A DNA stretch of 64,000 bases from Semisulcospira habei (GCA_036245525.1 BTPG01000005.1:207622682-207686681); one strand, 5' to 3'; shown: positions 21,931-33,609, numbered from the stretch's first letter. Numbers and translations: made by a program. Notes: generated by a model not told the origin, from the letters alone.

Positions 21931-22429
21931 ATGAGTGGGTGTTTCTTCCTTTGTTGGGACTGTCTCATTGCATTTTACACGCTTGGCACTCTGTCTGGGG
22001 TCTCTCTCGAACCGCCATGTAGTGGATCGAGGGAGGTAACCAGTGTGGCCGTGCGACAGCCAGTGTGCACCATCTCGGTTCATTTCTAACGCTGTTAGGC
22101 CGCACCACAACTGATAGCCACTGGAGCCCAGATATTGCCCGGGTCGTACCCTTTCCAGCGCATGTCGCTTGTACTATCTGTAATTCTGTAGGCGCGAATT
22201 GCACGTGCACAAGAGGTGAATGAAAAGGTCATCTTCTGACCCGAGACACACAGGGGAGCCCACCTGGACGACTTCCCCTACATTCACTTAGTAGGGGTGA
22301 GGGGTTCGGGGGAAGGGGGGGGGGGGGGGGCACAGAGGGAAGCTGGACGGGCCACACACTAAAGCATGTAATAACACCAACAGGATTACTCCGTCTGAGA
22401 AACAGATGCACACGGTATGAAACGTGAAA

Positions 22430-22490
22430 GCCAGAGGCACAGCTTCTCGTGAGGCCCTGCATCTTCATGAGAAGCTGTGCCAAAGTTTCT
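22430..22490. repeat. Diverged hairpin related to E
   Basis: GAGGCACAGCTTCTCGTGAGG opposite CATGAGAAGCTGTGCC. Confidence 0.6.
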
Positions 22491-22809
22491 GGTGGACCTA
22501 GAAACAAGCTGCATGTTCTCCTGATCACGGGACTGGAAGAAACGGTGATACAGCGGATAGGTTATGGGGGGGGGGGGGGGGGGGGTGGAGAGCGGAGAGG
22601 AGGTTGAGGATAAAGCATCTCTTACTTATAAATACAAATAAGATACATCAGTTTACATGGGGTTCATCAACATTTTCATTCATCGACCTTTTCCTGTCGG
22701 TGCCTGCCGGGTTTGAACACGCGACCCCAAAGTGCAAGCCAGCCACAGCGTACCGCGGTGCCCGGGAGCCACAAAGTCAGAATGTCATCAATTCTCCAGT
22801 AAGCGAAAG

Positions 22810-22889
22810 GTCCTCGTGCCAACGCCAGCCGCAGTGGGCCCGCGCACAGCTGTGCGCGGGCCCACTGCGGCTGGCGTTGGCACGAGGAC
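22810..22889. repeat. Perfect 80-bp GC-rich palindrome (H3)
   Basis: Two 40-bp arms (22810-22849 and 22850-22889) are exact reverse complements with no spacer, centred on CACAG|CTGTG. The outermost flanks AAGCGAAAG/GTTTGCTT continue imperfectly. Confidence 0.95.
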
Positions 22890-23284
22890 GTTTGCTTAGT
22901 TAGTCGCGATCGCATTGTAGTACATGTAGTGAATTACAAATACTTCAGAAGGAAAAAAACGCTCAAAGGTCCTCAGGCGGACGTCAGCCTTATTAGTGTC
23001 TCTGCAATACACTCCCACAGATCTGCAACAGGCCAGTGTTTCCCTGGGGCAAAAGAGAGTCGGGCACATCAGTCACATTCTCCGATGGCGATGTATAGGT
23101 ATGGTCGGTGTTTGGGTTAGTTCACGATCTATGGCAATTACCCGTGACCCGCATGCTAATACAGCTACAGGAATGTCCGGTAATCTGTTTTATGCCGACC
23201 AGGATGATCACAAACTGACGGAAGACGGATAGTAAAAAACAAGTCGTCACTCACTCTCCTGGCCTCTGGCCATCTCTCTCTCGA

Positions 23285-23350
<66 letters not shown>
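23285..23350. repeat. (TG)n microsatellite
   Basis: TG run with one TC interruption. 22900-23280 shows no gene. Confidence 0.95.
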
Positions 23351-23351
<1 letters not shown>

Positions 23352-23531
23352 ATACAACAGTATACTCATAACAATGCCCCCTCACACCATCCCAATGACC
23401 ATCTTCTCCTCTTCCTCCCCCTCCCCCCCCCCCCCCCCCACCGGGGGGATTGAACACGTGGCCGCAAAATCTCGATCTGTGTGTGTGTGTGTGTGTAAAC
23501 CCCAGTAAACTTATGTATCTTATTTGCATAA

Positions 23532-23549
23532 GTATGTGCGCGTGCGCGC

Positions 23550-23618
<69 letters not shown>
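23532..23618. repeat. (CG)n/(TG)n microsatellite
   Basis: GCGCGTGCGCGCGCGCACG followed by a long TG run; alternating purine-pyrimidine DNA throughout. Confidence 0.95.
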
Positions 23619-23619
<1 letters not shown>

Positions 23620-23775
23620 AACACTAGACATCATAACATTTCCCCCTCCCCTCCATCCCTCGAAAAGGTATGAGATCATATGATCCTATGATGAATCCGT
23701 GCCTATCAATACCTATGAGTAACATTCACATGACTAAGACACTACTTGGACTGGCCGGGAAGGCTACTGCACATT

Positions 23776-23988
23776 TTAACCCTTTTCATCCTGATACGCC
23801 TATTGCTTGAAATAAATTTGACTGATAGTTCAAGGGTGGTGCCAGAATAGCTTGGCGCCTGAGGCGCCAAGCTATTCTGGCACCACCCTTGAACTGAAAC
23901 AGTTGATCCATCTCCTAATCTGTAATGCAGCCAACGCAGGACAGTAGGCACATTTTACAAAATTCAGCATCAGGATGTAATGGGTTAA
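23776..23988. repeat. D-family TTAA MITE, complete
   Basis: TTAACCCTTTTCATCCTGA to TCAGGATGTAATGGGTTAA. The core is AGTTCAAGGGTGGTGCCAGA / TCTGGCACCACCCTTGAACT, with flank CTTGAAATAAATTTGACTGA. Confidence 0.92.
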
Positions 23989-24124
23989 AGACACTTTGAG
24001 AATCTGTTCTTTATGCGCCTTCCAAAAGGGGCCATATTCTTACGCAACGACTTGGATAACCAACAAGGAAAGAAGCACGCTTTGAAAGAACAAGCCCAAA
24101 ACAAGTTCACTATAACATTCACCC

Positions 24125-24340
24125 TTTTCAACCCTTTCACTTCTGAGAAAAAATGAAAACCCACCCAACTGCAAGAGGCACAGAACCACATGAGCCCCCG
24201 TAGTTGCGGGGGCTCATGAGGTTCTGTGCCTCTTGCTGGTCCTACTTTGTATCCATGTTTCTCGGACGGATGAGGGTCTTCGGCGTTGAGCTGATAAACA
24301 TTTCAGAAACACAACCTGCGTCCGGCAGCAGGGACGGGGG
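24125..24340. repeat. E-family MITE
   Basis: CAACCCTTTCACTTCTGAG at the left; CAAGAGGCACAGAACCACATG / CATGAGGTTCTGTGCCTCTTG hairpin; flank CTTTGTATCCATGTTTCTCGG; right end decayed near GGCAGCAGGGACGGGG. Confidence 0.78.
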
Positions 24341-24411
24341 TCGAAGCGGGCAAACAAGCCAGAAGTAGACGGAGCTGTACTTTTCTTTCGGAGGCAAACT
24401 ATGCATTTTAT

Positions 24412-24470
24412 TCGCCCGCCGTGAGATGGCCTTAGCTGCCTGCTCGGCGTTAAACCCAAATAACTAACCA
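24412..24470 (+). mobile_element. SINE tail fragment
   Basis: CCCGCCGTGAGATGGCCTTAG to GGCGTTAAACCCAAATAACT, the same tail as 6968-7018. Confidence 0.6.
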
Positions 24471-24504
24471 ACTTAATTTGCTTGAGTGTTGGCTCTCACC
24501 CCCG

Positions 24505-24690
24505 AGTCTTTCTAACCCCTCGACTGCCGAGAAAAACTGAACACCACCACCCAACTGCAAGAGGCACAGATCCTCATAGGCCCCCGCAGTTGCGGGGGCT
24601 CATGAGGATCTATGCCTCATGCTAAAACCACTTCTCTTTGACGGCCGGGTCGTTGACGTTGAATGTCCCCCGGCTTGGCGCGCCCCCGAC
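24505..24690. repeat. E-family MITE
   Basis: CTAACCCCTCGACTGCCGAG, hairpin CAAGAGGCACAGATCCTCAT / CATGAGGATCTATGCCTCATG, then a CACTTCTCTTTGACGGCCGG flank. Confidence 0.78.
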
Positions 24691-24720
24691 GGTTGAGAGA
24701 ATAGCGCATATCAGTATTAG

Positions 24721-24906
24721 GGTTGGTTAGTTCGGGTTTAACGTCCACAGCACCGAGGTGATCATGGACGCGCCTAAAGGGCGGGTTATGGGGGAACAGA
24801 GAAATCTATTGCCTATGGAATACGACCTGAACACTGATCAACTCAGGCGCACTCCAACTGTGCCACTTTGATTTACCAGGACCTTTCAACGGACATGTTA
24901 TTAAGT
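24721..24906 (-). mobile_element. SINE S copy 2
   Basis: Minus-strand copy: the tail (GGTTGGTTAGTTCGGGTTTAA on the plus strand) is first and the body matches 400-603. ATATCAGTATTAG flanks it exactly at 24708-24720 and 24907-24919, a 13-bp target duplication. Confidence 0.88.
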
Positions 24907-25057
24907 ATATCAGTATTAGCCTAGTCTTATGATATATATATATTAACCAGTTTCACACCCGACTGTGATCACTAAATTAGTGACATATTTACTCTATGAT
25001 ATTCTGTTTTCAGTTTAAACGATGCCTTTAATTAATTTAGACTTCTTAGATTAATAG

Positions 25058-25066
25058 GCGTGTGTG

Positions 25067-25118
<52 letters not shown>
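25058..25118. repeat. (TG)n microsatellite
   Basis: TG run. 24920-25660 otherwise shows a (TTA)n tract at 25328-25355 and no gene. Confidence 0.92.
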
Positions 25119-25119
<1 letters not shown>

Positions 25120-25324
25120 AGATGAGCGTGGGTGTGTGAATGGGTACGTATTGGTTTGTGAGATTAGTTGTTTAGTTTTAAAGTTTTGACAGTGTGTGTA
25201 GAGTATTGGATTTGTGTGATAGAGTGTAAATTATTTTTTTTATTGTTGACTGTGATGTTTGTAATTGTAACGACACCAACACACATTCCTATGCTTTATG
25301 TTCTTAAGGCAAATGGCAATAAAC

Positions 25325-25355
<31 letters not shown>

Positions 25356-25668
25356 CGAACGCAATCTGCGACCGCCTACAGTGCACGGCGAAATGCGCGG
25401 GTTTATTCAACCTATCGTCAACAATTAGCCCGTCACGGAATCCGCTCAGTCAGTGTACGGTCTACCGTTCGATTCTCGCCCGACATTGTTGTCACTCAGG
25501 TCCACAAGTCAGCCACACCGTGCACTGGAAAAGATCTGCACCAAAGAAATGTCCGTGAACCGTGAGGGAGTCATAATTTTGCTGCCAACTACGCATTAGG
25601 GTTAAAAGTGCAAGGACCGCGCCAAAATGCGCGTGATGTTCGAGCGAGTCTGGCTCAGCCGCGATCTA

Positions 25669-25736
25669 TCTGCAAGAGAAATAGATCCTCATGCGCCCCC
25701 GCAACTGCGGGGGCGCATGAGGATCTATGACTCTTG
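25669..25736. repeat. E-type hairpin, near-perfect
   Basis: CTGCAAGAGAAATAGATCCTC..ATGCGCCCCCGCAA is mirrored by TTGCGGGGGCGCAT..GAGGATCTATGACTCTTGC; the usual ATGAGCCCC is ATGCGCCCC in both arms. Confidence 0.9.
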
Positions 25737-26031
25737 CCGGTTTACTGTACATCGGCGATCCGCTGCCGTAGTAGGTTCAGTTACTGGGACATGTACACTA
25801 CATTGCCCGTGTCAATGCCAGCTGGGCTGTCGTTATAAAGTCTTTTCGAAGGATTGACAGCTACATAAAGACCTTGGCTACAATATTATCGGATGAATAA
25901 TATTGTAAACACATATTTGGGTCCAGCTGCAGCTCTGTTGCTATCCCACCCACCACCCCCCACCCACCCCCACCACCACCCCCCACCACCACCACCCCCC
26001 CCCACCCCCCACCCCTCATACGTTGCTCAGT

Positions 26032-26237
26032 TTAACCCACATAATCCCACGGCCGCATTTCCAAACTTTTTGAGCCATGACCAAACGACTATGTACCCGT
26101 TGCAGGTGGACTGACCATGATAATTCAAGGGTAGTGCCAGATTAGCTTGGCGCCTTCAGGCGCCAAGCTAATCTGGCACTACCCTTGAATTACCATGGTC
26201 GATCCATCTCCTGAGGGCGTTGGAGCTTCATGGGTTA
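26032..26237. repeat. A-family TTAA MITE
   Basis: Left TTAACCCACATAATCCCA, right CATGGGTTAG (TTAA mutated), core hairpin 26110-26208. Confidence 0.83.
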
Positions 26238-26270
26238 GAGAAAACAAGGAACCGGGGCTTGTACACTGTT

Positions 26271-26488
26271 TTAACCCCTTTTTGCCCCCAGGTCCCATTT
26301 CTCAAATTTTGGAGGTGTTGCCCAACGACTATGTACCAGTTTTTAGGATGGATTGACCATGATAATTCAAGGGTAGTGCCAGATGAGCTTGGCGCCTGAA
26401 GGCGCCACTGAAGCTCATCTGGCACTATCATTGAATAATCGTGATCAATCCATCTCCTGCTGCTGGGTCCCGGGGCTAAAAGGGTTCA
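26271..26488. repeat. A-family TTAA MITE
   Basis: TTAACCCCTTTTTGCCCC to GGGGCTAAAAGGGTTCA. GATGAGC/GCTCATC variant in both arms; extra ACTGA beside the centre. 26490-27095 shows no gene. Confidence 0.85.
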
Positions 26489-27096
26489 AAGCGAAGTATT
26501 TTGTTTTGTCGGATCTCTGAAAAAAAGCGTTGCTAAATAGAGATTTTTGACCGTAGGTCTAACGCCGGATACAAAATGCGAGAAAAAAAAAATTGATAAA
26601 TGGGTGTTCTAGTCTTTTCTAAGTGCGTTTCTTTCTTTGTTCCGCATTTGTTTGCAATGTACAGGCTTGGTCGTCACCTTGCTGGCCTGGATTCCATAAG
26701 TCTTTCATCTATTATATATACGACATGCTGCGGCCGAGAGTGATCGCAGTGTGTTGTTGCTTCGCAGATTCTTGCATGAGGACGAGCGTGTTGTTTGTCT
26801 GCTTGGTGTTGCTAGCCGACCGATCTATATTTACGCTAATAAATTATCTCCTTGTCGTCTGCACCGAGGTATGAATGACTGTACTACAATATCCATACCA
26901 CATCCAGTGGAACGTACGTAAGTTGTCCGGTGTGGTAACTTTGTGAATGAACTCTGCTTATTGTTGCCTGAAAAAAAAAAGTAGCGTACAAAAATGGGGA
27001 TACAGAGAGAAAGCGGTTCATCGTACACTGAACACCCCTAGACATCCTAATATGGGGGCACACAGTGGAAAATGACACCACCAGGAGATAGAGATT

Positions 27097-27307
27097 TTAA
27101 CCCTTTTAGCCCCATGGTCCCATTTCTCAATTTTAGATATTGCCTAACGACTGTGTATCAGTTGTAGGAGATGGATTGATCATGATAATTCAAGGGTAGT
27201 GCCAGATGAGCTTGGCGCCTGAAGGCGCCAAGCTCATCTGGCACAACCCTTGAATTATCAAGATCAATCCATCTCCTGCTGCAGGTTCCCGGGGATAAAA
27301 GGGTTAG
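27097..27307. repeat. A-family TTAA MITE
   Basis: TTAACCCTTTTAGCCCC to GGGGATAAAAGGGTTAG; GATGAGC/GCTCATC arm variant. Confidence 0.88.
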
Positions 27308-27415
27308 CTAGGTAAAGATTTGTTCAGGAGCTCTGAATTACGATTGCCAAAAAATCCATACAAAAGGGTGGCTGCCAAACACGCCAAATGAAAAAAAAAA
27401 ATTCTAATCAACCTA

Positions 27416-28445
27416 ATCAAATGATAGAAGCGCTTTACAAGAACGCCTGCAGCGCGGTTCTACTTAACAATCAGTCAGGCGAGTTCTTCAGGACGACGAT
27501 CGGTGTCCGTCAAGGATGCCTGCTCTCTCCTGTCCTTTTCAACATATTCCTGGAGAAGATCATGCAGGAAACCCTCCACGACCACCATACTTCAATCTCT
27601 ATTGGTGGCAGATCCCTGTGCAATCTTCGATTCGCAGACGACATTGACCTCATGGCAGGCAGCAATAGTGAGCTGCAAAACCTGACAGACAAACTTTCAA
27701 GTAGTGCAGGGTCTTATGGCATGGAGATCAGTACGGATAAAAGCAAAGTGATGATCAACACCACAAGCGACAGCAGCAGCAACATTCACATGAACGGCCA
27801 GAAGCTAGAAGAGGTCAATAGCTTCAAGTACTTGGGAGCCACCCTGTCCAAAGACGGTAGTTGCATAGCAGAGATCCGTATCAGGATAGGTACAGCAACA
27901 TCCGCAATGGCCAGGCTGGACAGGATATGGCGAAGTAACTCCATCAGCTTCACCATCAAGTACAGGCTTTACAAGTCCCTCGTAGTGTCTATTCTACTCT
28001 ACGGCTGTGAGACTTGGACGCTGCTTGCAGACTCAGAAAAGAAAATCCAGGCCTTTGAGAACAAGTGCCTGAGGAAGTTGCTCCACATCTCGTACCGCGA
28101 GCACAAGACCAACGAATATGTACGTAGCATCGTCACTTCCCTGGTGGGCCCACATGAACCCCTTCTGGCAACCGTGAAACGGCGCAAGCTTGCTTGGTTT
28201 GGCCACGTGACCCGACACAACACCTTGTCCAAGACTATCCTCCAAGGCACTCTCGAAGGAAGTCGTCGGCGAGGTCGTCAGAGAAAGAGTTGGGTCGCAA
28301 ACATAAAAGAATGGACCGAACTCGAGATGCCAGACTTGCTTGCCACCGCCCAAAATAGAACTCAGTGGAGAGCACTGTCTGTTGCTGCTGCCTTTCAGTC
28401 CCCCCAACGCCCAGTTCGGGCAAGGGACTGATGATGATGATGATG
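27416..28445 (+). pseudogene. RTE-like LINE, second family, 5'-truncated insertion
   Basis: An open frame runs from the fragment start to TGA at 28429-28431 (about 335 residues). It encodes the C-terminal half of a non-LTR reverse transcriptase: GVRQGCLLSPVLFN, then LRFADDIDLM (catalytic Asp pair at about 27637-27642), FKYLGATLSKDG, LLYGCETW and RRKLAWFGHVTR. The N-terminal endonuclease and first RT motifs are missing. It ends in a (TGATGA)n tail. AATCAACCTA flanks it at 27406-27415 and 28446-28455. A dead-on-arrival copy despite its intact frame. RTE-like is my best guess at clade. Confidence 0.87.
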
Positions 28446-28593
28446 AATCAACCTAGGAAAGAAACGCGCTTAGAAAAGTATGACAGACAGAGCATTTCTT
28501 GTGTGTGTTCATTTTAACAACAGAAAAAACAGAGTTGGAATTGTCCTCTCTCTAAACGTGTGCTTCTTTCTTTGTTGGGATTTTCTACACGAC

Positions 28594-28666
28594 TGCAAGA
28601 GGCATAGATCCTCATGAGCCCCCGCAATCTGAGGGGGTTCATGATGAGGATCTATGCCTCTTGCAG
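28594..28666. repeat. E-type hairpin
   Basis: CTGCAAGAGGCATAGATCCTC / GAGGATCTATGCCTCTTGCAG with a small ATGATGAGG slip in the right arm. Confidence 0.85.
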
Positions 28667-28944
28667 ACGGGGAGCGACTGACTAGGGCATAGATGCGGGG
28701 GTGGGGGGGGGGAATGAAAAACAAGCTTGAATCATCTCGTGTAAATCACTAGGGGGTCCTGCGGTCCACAATGCACTGAAATAGAGCTAGCAGTGAGTAA
28801 TAAGTGGATTACCTCTCAACACTCAGTCACACCCGCGACCATTACAGATTATTATGCCAATGTTAATTCGCAATAATTATAATACGATTAATTGGCAACG
28901 CCGTTCCCACTGAACCGCAACCCGACGCAACCCCCGTGACAAGG

Positions 28945-29045
28945 AAAGAGACATAGATACTCATGTGCTCCCGCAGTTGAATAAGACAAAGAGTCCTCAT
29001 GAGCTCCCGCAACTGCCGGGGCTCATGAGGATCTATGTCTCTTCA
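28945..29045. repeat. E-type hairpin with partly duplicated left arm
   Basis: AGAGACATAGATACTCATGTG..CCCGCAGTTG, then a second left arm GAGTCCTCATGAGCTCCCGC, then the right arm GAGGATCTATGTCTCTT. Confidence 0.75.
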
Positions 29046-29050
29046 TTGGG

Positions 29051-29237
29051 TTAAGACATTTAGCCCCCACACACTACACCCGGAGAGGGATCGACCATGA
29101 TAATTCAAGGGTAGTGCCAGATTAGCTTGGCGCCATTACTGAGTTATCATGATCGATCCATCTCCTGCAACTGGTGCATAGGCGTTAGGTGACGCCTCTA
29201 CAGTTTGGGAAATGCGGCCTTCGGGTTAAATGGGTTA
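29051..29237. repeat. A-family TTAA MITE with half of the core deleted
   Basis: TTAAGACATTTAGCCCC to TCGGGTTAAATGGGTTAA. The left inner arm CCAGATTAGCTTGGCGCC has no partner. Confidence 0.8.
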
Positions 29238-29334
29238 ATGATTGCAAACAACGGGCGTGAGGGTTGAGGTGGGGTTGTCTACTGATATTCAGTTCAGGTT
29301 TCCGTTTACAAAGGGATGCATGTTACAACAGCGG

Positions 29335-29344
29335 NNNNNNNNNN
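29335..29344. other. Assembly gap (10 N)
   Basis: Ten undetermined bases; the true gap size may differ. 29345-29530 shows no gene. Confidence 0.99.
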
Positions 29345-29533
29345 TTTTTTCAAACCCAGAAATCCTGTACAAAAGAAGTGCATGCAGTGCACACACGATC
29401 AATGGGCCCTGTCCCCGACAACCCCTCCTAGCCTCGGCTAGCCAAGCCCACACCTCATTAGCATATTGAGGGGTTTTCCAAGACGCCGGCGTTCTTGGTG
29501 TCCCATGAAGGCGACTGCGACCCCACCCGTTCG

Positions 29534-29603
29534 ACAAGAGACATAGATCCTCATGAGGCCCCCCGCAATTGTGGGGGCTCATGAAGATCGATGTCTCTTG
29601 TAG
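29534..29603. repeat. E-type hairpin
   Basis: ACAAGAGACATAGATCCTCATG opposite CATGAAGATCGATGTCTCTTG. 29605-30210 shows no gene. Confidence 0.85.
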
Positions 29604-30247
29604 GCTGTTGTTTGTGCATTTACACCTACTGTTTTGCAAAGTGTAGGACCTGTGCCCACGATGATAAAGTTAGTGTAGTGTGCCTCGGCGGCTGTTTCAA
29701 AAGGAGTGTAAAGGTGACAGCGTGAAGATTGTAAAAGCAAGCGGAGAAGTGACACAGATCAGTTTTGAGGCAAGGGATCGTGCATACATAATAGGGTGCT
29801 GATACAGCCATAATCTCGCCGTGAAAAACGGGAGTGGCTAACTCTACCGACTCCCAAACTATTCATGTATTATGCTGTTTACTCTTTAGTCCACACACCT
29901 CCACCACCTTCCCCTCAATAAGTTCCACTCCCTAAACGTAACCTGGTGAATTCAAACGTTTAGGACACGAGTCGGATTAAACTGGTTATTGAATTTGTTG
30001 TCAAAGTTTGAAAAATCAAAAACAGATTCCTTTGTCCAGTGAAGCGAGTGTAACCGGTGCAACTACCAGGAGTGGATTTCACATGCCATCATGCGTGCAC
30101 AATACCTAGAGGTTTTCAAACATAACTTAACTTCACCAGCAGCCGAAGTGTGCAATAATTATGAAAAAGATGTAAATTCTGCAGATGTGTAAACAGCTCA
30201 TGCAATTGCTCATTTTTACCCCTTTTCATCCTGATACACTTACTTAC

Positions 30248-32330
30248 TTACTTACGCCTGTCACCCCTACCCGGGTATAGGCCGTCGACGACAGACCTCC
30301 AGCAACTCCTGTCCTGTGCTTCTCCTTCGATTCTACTCCAGGTGGTTCTCTTGATGTCTGCTTGGAGGTCTCGACGCCAGGAGTTTCTCGGCCTACCTCT
30401 TTTCCTCTTTCCCTGGGGGTTCCATGACAATGCCTGCCTAGTGATACTGGAAGCTGGCTTTCTCAGACTGTGACCGATCCATCCCCATCTTCTTCGCCCA
30501 ATTTCATTCTCTGCTGTTATCTGCTCTGTTCTCTCCCAGAGTCTGACGTTGCTGATCTTCTCTGGCCAGTGGATTTTCAAAATTCTTCTAAGGCAACTGT
30601 TCATGAAGGTCTGTACTCTGTTGACTGTGGTTTTTGTCAATCTCCAAGTCTCTGCTCCATATAGGAGAACTGCTTTTACATTGGAGTTGAAAATCCGGAC
30701 TTTGGTGTGTTGTGACAGCTCTCTGGAACTCCACACTTTTTTCAACTGGAGAAAGGCTGCTCTGGCTTTACCGATTCGTGCTCTGACATCTGCATCAGTG
30801 CCGCCTTTTTTGTCTATGATGCTCCCGAGATAGGTGAAGGACTCCACCTCCTCCAACGGGGTGCCAGCAAGCAAGACTGGTTCTTCCCTGGTTGCGTTCA
30901 GCCTCATTGTCTTTGTTTTCTGTTTGTGAATGGTGAGGCCCACTTGGGACGAGATGTCAGCAAGCCTCGTGGTCTTGTCCTGCATTTGTTGATGAGCGTG
31001 GGACAGTAATGCCAAGTCGTCTGCAAAATCGAGGTCGTCAAGCTGTGTCCACAGTGTCCACTGTATTCCACTTCGTCTGTGCTCTGTGGTCATCTTCATG
31101 ACCCAGTCTATGGCCAGTAGGAAGAGGAACGGAGACAGCAGACAACCCTGCCTGACACCAGTTCTGACCTGGAGCTCTCCGGTAAACTGCCCTTCGTGGA
31201 TCAAGCGACATGTCATGCCATCATAGCTGCTCTTGATCAGGCGGACGAGCTTTGTGGGTACACCGTAGTGTCGTAGGAGTTTCCACAGAGTCTCTCGGTC
31301 CACGCTGTCAAATGCTTTCTCATAATCCACAAAGTTGACGTACAGCGGGGAGCTCCACTCCAGAGACTGTTCCACAATGATGCGGAGAGTGGCGATCTGG
31401 TCTGTACATGATCGGTTCTTCCTGAATCCTGCTTGCTGGTCTCTCAGCTGGGGGTCAACGGAGCTCTTCATTCTCTCTAGGATGATCCTGTTGAAGACCT
31501 TTCCTGGTACTGACAGCAAGGTGATTCCTCTGTAGTTGGAACACTTGCTGAGGTCGCCTTTCTTGGGAAGCTTGATTAGGTACCCCTCCTTCCAGTCAGC
31601 TGGCATCACCTCCTCTTCCCAGATCTTTCCAAACAGTGGGTACAGCATCTCCACTGTTGTCTCTAGGTCTGCTTTCAGAGACTCCGCTGGGATGCCATCT
31701 GGCCCTGCTGCTTTGCCATTCTTCAAAAATGCCACTGCTTTTCTGATCTCTTCCCGGCTGGGTCTGTCACAGCTGATGGGTAGGTCGGTCTCTGCCGGCT
31801 GGATGTCGGGGGGGGGGGGGGGGGGGTCGGGTGGGCTAGGTCTGTTCAGTAACTCTTCAAAATACTCGGCCCATCTGTCGAGTTGGTCTGCTCTGTCTGC
31901 AATAGGCTTGCCTTCTTTGTCTTTTACTGGTCTTTCTGTATGGCCATACTTACCCGACAATCTTCTGGTAATGTCATAGAGCTGTTTCATGTTGCCGCTG
32001 CCTGCTGCCTTTTCTGCCTCTGCTGCCAGGCTGTCTGTGTAGGCCCTCTTGTCTGCCCTGATACTCCTCTTCACCTCGCGGTTGGCTTCCCAGTATTCCC
32101 CCTGTGCCCTTACTTTGGCTGCTCTCGTGCGACTGTTGTTGACCGCTGCTTTCTTCTGCTTCCTTGCTTCTATCTTCTTCAAGGTCTGTGCCGAAAGCCA
32201 GTCCTTGTGGCGGTGTTTCCTGAACCCTACAGTGTCTTTGCAGGTTGAGTTCAGCGCCTCTCTAACTGCCTTCCACTGCTGCTCTGTGGTGACCGCCTCC
32301 TCTTCATTTACTAGCTTGAAACCGGTTGGA
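30248..32330 (-). pseudogene. LINE reverse transcriptase part
   Basis: An open frame of about 690 codons. RT motifs include WKEGYLIKLPKKGDLSKCSN, YRGITLLS, AGFRKNRSC, YEKAFDSVDR, GVRQGCLLSPFLF and LDFADDLALL (catalytic Asp pair near 31018-31029). The C-terminal LLYGAETW and RRRWGWIGHSLRK motifs follow. A Pro-rich tract at about 31808-31827 is a long G run on the plus strand and prone to slippage. The core RT motifs look intact, but the copy lacks a full endonuclease. Confidence 0.9.
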
Positions 32331-33087
32331 CAGCACCAGTTTGAACTCTTCTCTAACTCCAGTTTCTCTCAGGAGGCCTACATTATAGCGCTGTCTTCTT
32401 GTTGTCTCTGTGTGGCTTTTCTTTAGCTTGAGCTTCATTCTTAAGGTAAGCAGATGGTGGTCTGAGGCGATATCTGCTCCCCTCCTCACTCGAACATCTT
32501 GAAGGGATCTTCTAAATTTCTTGCTAATGCAGATATGGTCTATTTGGTTCTCCGTTGTATGGTCAGGTGAGACCCAAGTTGCTTTGTGTATTCTTCTGTG
32601 TGGGAAGATGCTGCCTCCAATGACAAGTCGGTTTAGAGCACAAAAGTCTACAAACCTCTCCCCGTTCTCACTCATCTCCGAGCCTAGTCCCTGTCTCCCC
32701 ATCACCTCTTCGTATCCGGAGTTGTCCTCCCCTATTTTGGCATTAAAATCACCCATGACGATGGTGATGTCTCGCTCCGCACATTTGTCCACGGCACTCT
32801 GGAGTCGGTCGTAGAACTCTTGTTTCTCTTCCTCGTCACTGTCATTGGTGGGCGCATAACACTGGATGACGTTCAGCTTGAGCTTTTTCTTGGTTCTAAA
32901 GGCTGCTGTTATAATTCTTGGCCCAAGAGGTTCCCAGCCCATCAGCGCTCTCTGTGCCACTGGTGACAGCATGAGTGCTGCTCCTTCTGTATGGGGGGCA
33001 TTCTCCTCTTCATGACCTGAATACAGAATCATCTCCCCACTTAACAGCCTTTTCTGGCCAGACTGCGTCCATCTGGCTTCACTGATA
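32304..33087 (-). pseudogene. LINE endonuclease part (AP-endonuclease type), truncated
   Basis: About 260 codons of the exonuclease-endonuclease-phosphatase domain, entered at ISEARWTQSG, so the first motif is lost. Visible motifs are YAPTNDSDEEEKQEFYD, VMGDFNAKIG (catalytic Asp/Asn), WVSPDHTTENQIDHICIS and SDHHLLT (the terminal catalytic Asp-His). A frame shift near 32305-32335 separates it from the RT part: the natural continuation, FKLVNEEEAV, lies in another frame. Confidence 0.88.
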
Positions 33088-33540
33088 CATCCTGATACAC
33101 ACATTGCTTGAAATACATTTCACTGATAACGCAAGTGTGGTGCCAAAATAGCTTGGCACTTGAGGACAAAGTTGGTAGTTTAAGGGTGATGCCAGAATAG
33201 CTTGGCGCCTCATTCTGGCATCACCCTTGAACTAAAACGGTTGATCTGTATCTCCTAATATGTAGTGTAGCCTTCATAGGACAATAAGCAATTTTTTTCA
33301 AAAATGAGCCTCAGAATATAATTGGTTAAAGTAATAATAATAAATACCAATAACATTCTTATTGCTTTGATTTTACCATTAAATATGAAGTCGTACTGCA
33401 CCAACAAACGACACAACATGGCACGCACACACACTTCAAACACATTTTCAATGAACAGGGAAATTTTACAACTTTCACATGTTTTTTGCGAACCAGCAAG
33501 AATTCTGTCTTGTTGGTGTTATTTACTGGCGACAAGTAAT

Positions 33541-33542
<2 letters not shown>

Positions 33543-33607
<65 letters not shown>
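33543..33607. repeat. (TG)n(AG)n microsatellite
   Basis: TG run ending in GAGAGAGA. 33330-33540 shows no gene. Confidence 0.95.

Positions 33608-33609
<2 letters not shown>

Larger units (their letters stand above)
30240..33087 (-). mobile_element. RTE-like LINE, 2.85 kb, 5'-truncated, with 13-bp TSD
   Basis: CATCCTGATACAC occurs at 30227-30239 and 33088-33100, exactly bounding the insert. The element ends in a (TAAG)n tail (plus strand CTTACTTACTTACTTA at 30237-30253), which overlaps the end of the reading frame. The same family gave the fragment at 4162-4738. RTE-like is inferred from the endonuclease plus RT order, the absence of RNase H and the short-repeat tail. Confidence 0.9.
30215..33329. 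repeat. D-family MITE split by a LINE
   Basis: TTTACCCCTTTTCATCCTGATA (left TTAA decayed) is at 30215. The element resumes at 33088 with CATCCTGATACACACATTGC, a CTTGAAATACATTTCACTGA flank and core hairpin, and ends TTAA at 33326-33329. The core also holds a partial duplication (AATAGCTTGGC twice). Confidence 0.85.

Noticed and set aside
29242..29469. Open frame crossing the N gap
   Set aside because: It runs across undetermined bases and matches nothing.
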